Shown: piece by piece, positions 55,182 to 60,390 of the stretch
Layout: each line of letters opens with the position of its first letter
Position numbering within the stretch: the stretch's first letter is position 1
NCBI GenBank assembly: GCA_023444055.1
Contig: JAEZRV010000061.1
Coordinates: 1-60,390, forward strand
Direction: 5' to 3'
DNA length: 60,390 bases
Origin: Bacillota bacterium
GTDB taxonomy: Bacteria; Bacillota; Clostridia; Acetivibrionales; DSM-1351
The notes under the pieces: generated by a model
Told to the model about the DNA's origin: nothing
The model's database searches: none
What the model saw: the letters and a program-made list of their open reading frames with translations, nothing else
Position numbers and translations under genes: made by a program

Positions 55182-55225
55182 TTCAAACCATTGATAAGTA
55201 TGAACACCAATGTGCTTTTGATGTG
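55182..55225. repeat. Dispersed ~50-nt repeat (family 3), copy 5
   Basis: AAACCATTGATAAGTATGAA then CACCAATGTGCTTTTGATG, the same core as the 8094 and 31563 copies. Lies between the exporter and the cardiolipin synthase genes. Confidence 0.6.
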
Positions 55226-55244
55226 GGAAAGCTGACTATATAAA

Positions 55245-56705
55245 TTATAAAATAGGAGACAGCAATCTGAAAAAACTTTCCTGTATTTTTAAGAGAACAC
55301 TTCTGTTTTGATATTTTTGCTTAGTCATTAACTCGCACGCTTTTAAATCATCATTAAAAATGTTAGCGCATCTTTGTGATATTTCTTGTCCATACATAAA
55401 GGCATTTATTTCAAAATTCAGCGAAAAACTTCTTATATCTATATTTGATGTACCAATTGCACAACATGCGTCGTCAACTACCACCATTTTAGCATGTAAA
55501 AATCCATTATATAGATATACTTTAATTCCATAATCAATTACATCTGCCACAAAAGACATAGTAGCCTTATAGACATATGGTTTATCAGGTACTGCCGGTA
55601 TTTGTATTATTACTTCAACACCTGACAATGCTGCATTTTGAAGAGCATCTAAAAATGAGCTATCAGGTACAAAGTATGGTGTTTGAATAAATATCCTCTT
55701 TTGAGCTGAGTTTACCATTTTAATCAAGCATCGTTTTATCTCTTCGCAATTTGTGTCTGGCCCACTAGATACTATTTGAATTCCAGTTTTAGCCTTATCC
55801 TGCTCTTTTATTGGCATAAAGTATTTCTCTGTGTCATCAAACAATATATCCTTTTTTGAAGCATAAAGCCAATCTTCAAAGAATCTTAGCTGTAAGCTAT
55901 AAACTCCGCTACCAATAATTTTTAGGTGTGTATCTCGCCAAGGCGAAATCTTTTTATTGAGTCCAAGATATTCGTCACCTATATTAATTCCACCAATATA
56001 ACCAATTTCGCCATCAATTATTACAACTTTACGATGATTTCTAAAATTAACTCTTAAATAATTACCAAACGATTTTGACAAAAAACATAGAACCTCACCA
56101 CCATTTTCAATAATGGGTTTATATGTTTTAAATGGAGTTAACAACTTAGCTCCATGGTCAAATAAAACTCTGACCTCAATGCCTTCACTTGCTTTTTTTG
56201 CTAATGCATCTATTATTTTTTTGCCAATAGTATCATTTTGAATTATAAAATACAACATATGAATTGATGATTTTGCCTCATAAATATCTTGTAAAAGCTC
56301 TCTATATTTATCTTCTGCACTTGTAAAAATTGTAACCTTATTATCATTTGTGTAAGAACTTTGTGAAGTGTTGATATTAAGTTTGATTATCTGTTTAATG
56401 TTATTGTCAAATGGTTCATTAAATCTAGACTCATCATAATCAGCATAATCCAAAGCCTTATGCAATTCTTGGCAATATTGTTTACTTTTATCGCACTTTA
56501 TAAGAAATTTTTTCTTTTTAATATGATATGATCTGCCAAAGATTAAGTACAATATGAAACCAGCCACAGGCAGTAAGGATAAAGTTACAACCCAACTTAA
56601 AGCATGCACTGGTTTTTTCCTTTCAAAAAAAACTGCTGTAATTATTAGTATTATATTTATTATAATAATTGCTATTGAAATAACTGTATATAAACTAAGA
56701 TTCAT
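55245..56705 (-). CDS. cls: Cardiolipin synthase (PLD family)
   Basis: 486 residues: two N-terminal membrane helices (1-60), then two phospholipase D domains with HKD motifs HRKVVIIDGEIGYIGG (about 225) and HAKMVVVDDACCAIGTSN (about 405). Condenses two phosphatidylglycerols to cardiolipin. ATG 56705 follows AGGTG; a GTG at 56711 is the alternative. Confidence 0.93.
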   Translation of the reverse strand: MNLSLYTVISIAIIIINIILIITAVFFERKKPVHALSWVVTLSLLPVAGFILYLIFGRSYHIKKKKFLIKCDKSKQYCQELHKALDYADYDESRFNEPFDNNIKQIIKLNINTSQSSYTNDNKVTIFTSAEDKYRELLQDIYEAKSSIHMLYFIIQNDTIGKKIIDALAKKASEGIEVRVLFDHGAKLLTPFKTYKPIIENGGEVLCFLSKSFGNYLRVNFRNHRKVVIIDGEIGYIGGINIGDEYLGLNKKISPWRDTHLKIIGSGVYSLQLRFFEDWLYASKKDILFDDTEKYFMPIKEQDKAKTGIQIVSSGPDTNCEEIKRCLIKMVNSAQKRIFIQTPYFVPDSSFLDALQNAALSGVEVIIQIPAVPDKPYVYKATMSFVADVIDYGIKVYLYNGFLHAKMVVVDDACCAIGTSNIDIRSFSLNFEINAFMYGQEISQRCANIFNDDLKACELMTKQKYQNRSVLLKIQESFFRLLSPIL

Positions 56706-56804
56706 ATTCACCTATAGACTTTTTAGTGCAAAAATTAATTTATTATATTATTATGTTCTTCAACTTTTATCGTTATACTAATTTGTATTCATTTCAGAAA
56801 ATAA

Positions 56805-56836
56805 AAAAGCTCCAACTCTTAAAAAGTTGAAGTTTT
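56805..56836 (-). terminator. Terminator after recO
   Basis: On the minus strand AAAACTTCAACT pairs with AGTTGGAGCTTTT over a short loop and is followed by T-rich sequence. It starts at the recO stop codon. Confidence 0.7.
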
Positions 56837-57578
56837 ACTTTAAAAATTTTAAATAATCCAGCTTATTATATTCCTTGCCTAAATGCTCTTTTATATATTT
56901 TTTTGAAACGTTACCAAGCTCTTTTATTGATTCCTCTGTAAGCGAGAAACTATATAGCTTCTGCGGATTAATAAACATTATGTATTTTAAAGCCTTTACC
57001 GTTCCGGGCAATAATGGATAAACTCTTCCTTTTCTGTTAACACATTCACTACATACCAATCCTGAGCTATCTAAATCAAAAAACATTTTTTCATCGCTAG
57101 TATTATTACAGTTTATACAGCTAATAACATGGGGTTCGTATCCAAGCAAAGCCATTAGCCGAAATTCAAAAACTCTAGTAACAAGATCTAAAGAACGATT
57201 TGTTTTAGCAATAACATATAATGTATTAAGTAAAAGCTGTAGAACATTTTCAGAGGGTTCACCTTCCTGCACATTCTCTGTTATAAGTTCTAATATGTGA
57301 GAGCAGTATGTAAGCTTGACAATGTCATTTCTAATTTCATAATTTGGCTCGATAACCTCACAGCTTGACATGTTATATAACTCCTTGCCCTTAAAAAGCA
57401 TGTAATTACTATAACATAATAGCTGAGTACCTGAGCTTAATGAATTTTTAGCTCTTCTGGCATTTTTAGCTGCTATGGATATCTTACCTTCTTCTGCAGT
57501 CAAAACAGTAATTATCTTATCCGCCTCACCGGTATTCACTTCCTTTAAAACTATTCCCTTATAATTCACATACCCCAT
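56835..57578 (-). CDS. recO: DNA repair protein RecO
   Basis: 247 residues: N-terminal OB fold (KGIVLKEVNTGEADKII, typical RecO start), helical middle, and the zinc motif CINC...CSEC at about 150-175. Works with RecF and RecR in gap repair. It is the last gene of the dgkA-cdd-era-yqzL-recO block. Confidence 0.95.
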   Translation of the reverse strand: MGYVNYKGIVLKEVNTGEADKIITVLTAEEGKISIAAKNARRAKNSLSSGTQLLCYSNYMLFKGKELYNMSSCEVIEPNYEIRNDIVKLTYCSHILELITENVQEGEPSENVLQLLLNTLYVIAKTNRSLDLVTRVFEFRLMALLGYEPHVISCINCNNTSDEKMFFDLDSSGLVCSECVNRKGRVYPLLPGTVKALKYIMFINPQKLYSFSLTEESIKELGNVSKKYIKEHLGKEYNKLDYLKFLK

Positions 57579-57604
57579 TTATAACCACCAATATCTTTAA
57601 TATA

Positions 57605-57648
57605 ATATTATACTGATTTGTATTTAAAATGTGGAATCACATTTTAAT
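57605..57648. repeat. Family 4 palindrome, partial copy
   Basis: ATTATACTGATTTGTATTTA and inner ATGTGGAATCACAT match the left half of the 45182 copy; the right arm is missing. Lies just upstream of recO. Confidence 0.5.
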
Positions 57649-57788
57649 AGCCTATATTTTAAAATAAATGAGCTAGTGCCTCTTATATAGTAAGAGAACT
57701 CGGCTTATGCTCAAAAAGCAGTAAAGTCATAAGCCAAGTATCACTAACCCTTGCAAAAAATAATTTAAACTATAGCTAAAACTAATTT

Positions 57789-57923
57789 TTAAATTGGTAA
57801 TTCTTCTTGAACGACATCCTCTGTTTTTTCTGTCTTGTACTTATCCTCAATTTCTTTCATTAGTACATAAGAATCAACACTACCAGTTGATTTGAAAACA
57901 TTCCATATAAAATCTACTAGCAT
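57789..57923 (-). CDS. YqzL-family small protein
   Basis: A 44-residue peptide, MLVDFIWNVFKSTGSVDSYV at the start, then an acidic/basic tail. The pattern (W/F..F..TG.VD.Y..) and the position between era and recO match YqzL of Bacillus. Preceded by GAGGGAG. Too short for most ORF lists. Function unknown. Confidence 0.8.
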   Translation of the reverse strand: MLVDFIWNVFKSTGSVDSYVLMKEIEDKYKTEKTEDVVQEELPI

Positions 57924-58071
57924 AAATGTCACTCCCTCTAATCTTATTTGATTAAATATATTTTACCTCAAATAGTCCAAGAGTATTCAAATATAGATAG
58001 ATATTAATTCCAATTTTTGATTTTAATAATTTTTTATTGCTTAATTTATCAACTTAATTCTTATCAATACA

Positions 58072-58962
58072 TTAGTATTTTTTATATCCTAGGTCTTTTA
58101 GCATGCTATCATTATTACGCCAATCCGGTTTTATTTTTACCCAAAGTTCCAAAAATACTTTTGTATCTAGAAGTCTTTCGATTTCAAATCTTGCTGCAGA
58201 ACCAATCTTTTTGAGCATTGCCCCTTGTTTCCCAATAATTATACCCTTGTGAGAATTCTTTTCGCAGAAAATAGTGGCTTGTATACTAATCAGCCCATCT
58301 TTTCTCTCTTTAAAGGACATAATTTCAACACCAACTCCATGTGGAACTTCATCATCAAGATTTAAAAGTAATTTTTCTCTAATCATCTCAGCTGCAATTA
58401 CCTTCTCTGGTTGGTCAGTTAATGTATCATCTGGGAAAAACTTTTCTCCCTCAGGAATATATTTAAGTGCTTCTTTTAAAATGATATCTAATCCATCTTT
58501 CTTTAATGCTGAGACAGGAATAACAGCTTTAAAATCCATCAATTCACTGTACCTAGCTATAATAGTCAATAATCTTTCCTTTTCAACTATATCTACCTTA
58601 TTCAAAATGAGAAATACAGGTGTATTTACTTGCTTCAACTGCTCAATAATACTAACATCTAAGCTTTCAGGCTGAGATGTAGCTTCAGCTAAGAAGAAAA
58701 TCAAATCTACTTCTTTAATTGTATCAGAAGCAACATTTACCATGAATTCCCCTAATTTTGTTTTAGGCTTATGAATACCTGGTGTGTCAATAAGTACCAG
58801 CTGACATTCATCGTTTGTTATTACAGCTCTTATAGTATTCCTTGTTGTCTGTGGTTTGTTTGACATAATAGCTATTTTTTCTCCGGTTAAAGCATTCAAA
58901 AGAGTAGACTTTCCTACATTTGGCTTACCTATAACCGATATAAATCCTGATTTGTATGACAT
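58072..58962 (-). CDS. era: GTPase Era
   Basis: 296 residues: G1 GKPNVGKST, G3 DTPGIHKP, G4 NKVD and G5 SALK in the GTPase domain, then the KH RNA-binding domain at about 200-296 (GKQGAMLKKIG). Binds 16S rRNA in small-subunit assembly. GGAGG precedes the ATG. Complete. Confidence 0.97.
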   Translation of the reverse strand: MSYKSGFISVIGKPNVGKSTLLNALTGEKIAIMSNKPQTTRNTIRAVITNDECQLVLIDTPGIHKPKTKLGEFMVNVASDTIKEVDLIFFLAEATSQPESLDVSIIEQLKQVNTPVFLILNKVDIVEKERLLTIIARYSELMDFKAVIPVSALKKDGLDIILKEALKYIPEGEKFFPDDTLTDQPEKVIAAEMIREKLLLNLDDEVPHGVGVEIMSFKERKDGLISIQATIFCEKNSHKGIIIGKQGAMLKKIGSAARFEIERLLDTKVFLELWVKIKPDWRNNDSMLKDLGYKKY

Positions 58963-59077
58963 ATTTAATTTGTATCCTCCGTTAATTTTTCATAAGCGTA
59001 TAATTTATCTCAACAATCCTTTATTTGTAAATCATAAAAGTATTAACATAATCACTATATTTTTAGTTTTTTTGACC

Positions 59078-59467
59078 TTAAAAACTTCTAAATGCATTAG
59101 GTAGTATATCACCAAAACGAATTGTCTTGTACTCCCCAGTCTTTTTAGAGCTAATGACTTGCATATTATCGTCTGCAAATTCAGCCATTACCTGCCTGCA
59201 AATTCCACATGGATATATATAATCCTCATCATCACTAGCAATTGCAATTTTATCAATATCAATTTTACCTTCTTCAGAAACTGCTTTAAAAATAGCTGTT
59301 CTTTCAGCGCAATTAGTAGCACCATATGAAGCTATTTCAACATTACATCCAGTATAAACATTTCCGCTTTTTGTTAAGAGTGCAGCACCAACTCTGAATT
59401 TCGAGTATGGAGTATATGCTTTTTCTAATGCCTTTTTTGCGTACTCAATAAGTTGTTGATCAGTCAT
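59078..59467 (-). CDS. cdd: Cytidine deaminase
   Basis: 129 residues of the small tetrameric type: zinc and catalytic motifs TGCNVE (Cys ligand, catalytic Glu) and PCGICRQ (two Cys ligands), with NCAERTA between. Deaminates cytidine and deoxycytidine. ATG 59467 follows GAAGGAG; the frame upstream to 59512 runs into repeat element P4. Confidence 0.96.
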   Translation of the reverse strand: MTDQQLIEYAKKALEKAYTPYSKFRVGAALLTKSGNVYTGCNVEIASYGATNCAERTAIFKAVSEEGKIDIDKIAIASDDEDYIYPCGICRQVMAEFADDNMQVISSKKTGEYKTIRFGDILPNAFRSF

Positions 59468-59500
59468 GTAGTTTTCTCCTTCAATATTGATTAATACAAA

Positions 59501-59584
59501 GGGCTGTTGCAAAATAACTCTTACCCACTTATAAAGTAAAGATTAAAATTTCAGGTTCCAGATTACTTATTTACTTTGCAACAG
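59501..59584. repeat. Long palindrome (family P), copy 4
   Basis: CTGTTGCAAA (59504-59513) is inverted at 59575-59584; GGGCTGTTGCAAAATAACTC and TTTACTTTGCAACAGACTTTC are the ends. Inner pairing is weaker than in the other copies. Lies between dgkA and cdd on the same strand, so it could attenuate read-through. Confidence 0.65.
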
Positions 59585-59610
59585 ACTTTCATTTTTCATA
59601 TATTGCCTAT

Positions 59611-59988
59611 TTATCCAATCAAAGCCATCACTTTAAATATAAATTTATCCCCTAGAATAATTGCGCCAATTATCATACTAAAGAAAGCTGAGACAAAAAC
59701 TGCGCCTGCAGATACATCCTTAATAATCTTCGCTTTAGGGTGATACACATCAACTATAAAATCAACTACAACCTCCATAGCTGTATTAATAAGCTCAAAA
59801 CATAAAACCACTGCTATTGTCAGACATAGTATGGCAAGCTCAACCCTGCTAACTTCTAGCCAAATAGCAAGCAAAAGCACTAAAACACCTGCTGCTGAAT
59901 GAATTTTCATATTTCTTTCATTTACCAATGTGTATACAACGCCTTGAAAAGCATTTATAAAGCTTTCGAAAAGATTCTTATTTTTCAA
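59611..59988 (-). CDS. dgkA: Diacylglycerol/undecaprenol kinase family protein
   Basis: 125 residues, three membrane helices, the hallmark CFELINTAMEVVVD and the HPKAKIIKDVSAGAVF segment. In Gram-positives this class phosphorylates undecaprenol. The start is a TTG at 59988 (KNKNLFESF follows), behind GGAGG; the ATG-started frame from 60033 includes that ribosome-binding site and is not real. The region upstream carries duplicated copies of this start context. Confidence 0.9.
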   Translation of the reverse strand: MKNKNLFESFINAFQGVVYTLVNERNMKIHSAAGVLVLLLAIWLEVSRVELAILCLTIAVVLCFELINTAMEVVVDFIVDVYHPKAKIIKDVSAGAVFVSAFFSMIIGAIILGDKFIFKVMALIG

Positions 59989-60040
59989 GCTATACCTCCA
60001 TTTCGTTAATACTGCCAGCAACACAACTTCCAAAACTTAT

Positions 60041-60108
60041 GCAAAAGACACTCGTGGCTTTTGCAGGCTCGAAAATGTACCATGTTTGCACAAATTTATT
60101 TTTCGAGC
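60041..60108. repeat. Two-hairpin repeat element (family A), copy A4
   Basis: Hairpin 1: GCAAAAG (60041-60047) with CTTTTGC (60058-60064), inner CAC/GTG. Hairpin 2: GCTCGAAAA (60067-60075) with TTTTCGAGC (60100-60108), loop TGTACCATGTTTGCAC. Upstream of dgkA. Confidence 0.75.
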
Positions 60109-60118
60109 TTGTATGGCC

Positions 60119-60390
60119 ATTGCTTGATTGCTCATACCCGCAAAAAGCTGCCCGCAGCTTTTTGATATGCGAAGAAAACGATGAACGCACGAAATGTAAA
60201 CTTCGCATTTTTCAAGCTAAACCTCCATTTCTCTAGTACCACCAGTGACACAAACAGTAATTAAAAAGTGTATGTTCATTGCTTGTTTCTCAAATCTGCA
60301 AAAAGCTGCCCGCAGCTTTTTGATATGCGAAGAGCACTATGAACGCACGAAATGCAAACTTCGCATTTTTCAAGCTAAACCTCCATCCCG
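60119..60390. repeat. Tandem two-hairpin elements A5 and A6 with duplicated start context
   Basis: Two units with a period of about 158 nt. Each has hairpin 1 CAAAAAGCTGC/GCAGCTTTTTG (60141-60164; 60299-60322), hairpin 2 ATGCGAAG/CTTCGCAT (60167-60208; 60325-60366) and, to the right, TTTTTCAAGCTAAACCTCCA, which on the minus strand is a GGAGG plus TTG start identical to that of dgkA. Each unit thus encodes a 27-codon frame starting MKNAKF. The array continues beyond the window. Confidence 0.75.

Noticed and set aside
59990..60236. Two overlapping frames upstream of dgkA (72 and 65 codons)
   Set aside because: They traverse the hairpin repeats A4 and A5 and contain repeated start contexts; no coding signature.
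60119..60390. Tandem repeats that could suggest a CRISPR array
   Set aside because: The repeats are about 110 nt with internal hairpins and coding-like frames, there are only two units and no 30-40 nt spacers of equal length; no cas genes are present.

Overview
The window looks like chromosomal DNA from a low-GC, spore-forming, cellulosome-making anaerobic Firmicute, most likely a mesophilic Ruminiclostridium (Clostridium cellulolyticum group). Three things point there. Two secreted proteins carry type I dockerin modules with Ala-Ile or Ala-Leu at the cohesin-recognition positions, the pattern of mesophilic clostridia rather than the Ser-Thr of C. thermocellum. There are ferredoxin-linked 2-oxoacid oxidoreductase genes and a type III glutamine synthetase. 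There are also sporulation-type genes (PdaB-like deacetylase, Spo0E-like phosphatase). This placement is an inference from gene content; no search was run.

Layout. 0.2-7.8 kb is housekeeping on the minus strand: Zn-peptidase, DUF116, fmt, def, priA, an SSB-like protein and ndk. 8.4-19.8 kb is a looser accessory region: an MnmD-type tRNA methyltransferase, a secreted type B carboxylesterase, a PdaB-like deacetylase, a dockerin-bearing GH43 arabinanase, tag, and secreted or hypothetical proteins. 20.1-22.5 kb is decaying DNA: a broken small membrane protein gene and a P-loop/TPR (STAND-like) gene split by frameshifts. 22.6-25.2 kb holds a nucleotidyltransferase and an unusual agr-type peptide-signalling locus: agrB on +, and on - a kinase-less AgrC-like membrane protein followed by an unannotated 44-aa AgrD with serine where the ring cysteine is expected. 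25.4-31.5 kb has a MerR regulator, DUF4956, a VTC-type polyphosphate polymerase, a dockerin/beta-helix protein and an orphan response regulator. 31.8-36.7 kb has an M24 peptidase, a transglutaminase-like membrane protein and glnN. 37.0-39.9 kb is an ABC-2 export system. 40.0-44.5 kb is a four-subunit 2-oxoacid:ferredoxin oxidoreductase operon with a P-loop ATPase and TcdA. 45-50.4 kb has ferredoxin, TM2, XRE/Spo0E divergent genes, ychF, cheW, DUF896 and an rRNA methyltransferase. 50.5-56.7 kb has a coiled-coil protein, a heterodimeric ABC exporter and cardiolipin synthase. 56.8-60.0 kb is the classic recO-yqzL-era-cdd-dgkA block.

The intergenic DNA is unusually rich in dispersed repeats. I recognise at least four families: a two-hairpin element whose stems covary between six copies; long palindromes ending in GGCTGTTGCAAAAT that sit where terminators belong; a TTATACTAATTTGCATTTAAA palindrome; and a roughly 50-nt ATTTTGGCAA...GATAAGTATGAACAC element. 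There is also a GC-rich structured block between 48-nt direct repeats in the ABC operon. The most interesting items are the serine-type agr locus and the covarying two-hairpin family. I saw no tRNA, rRNA, CRISPR array or intact insertion sequence.
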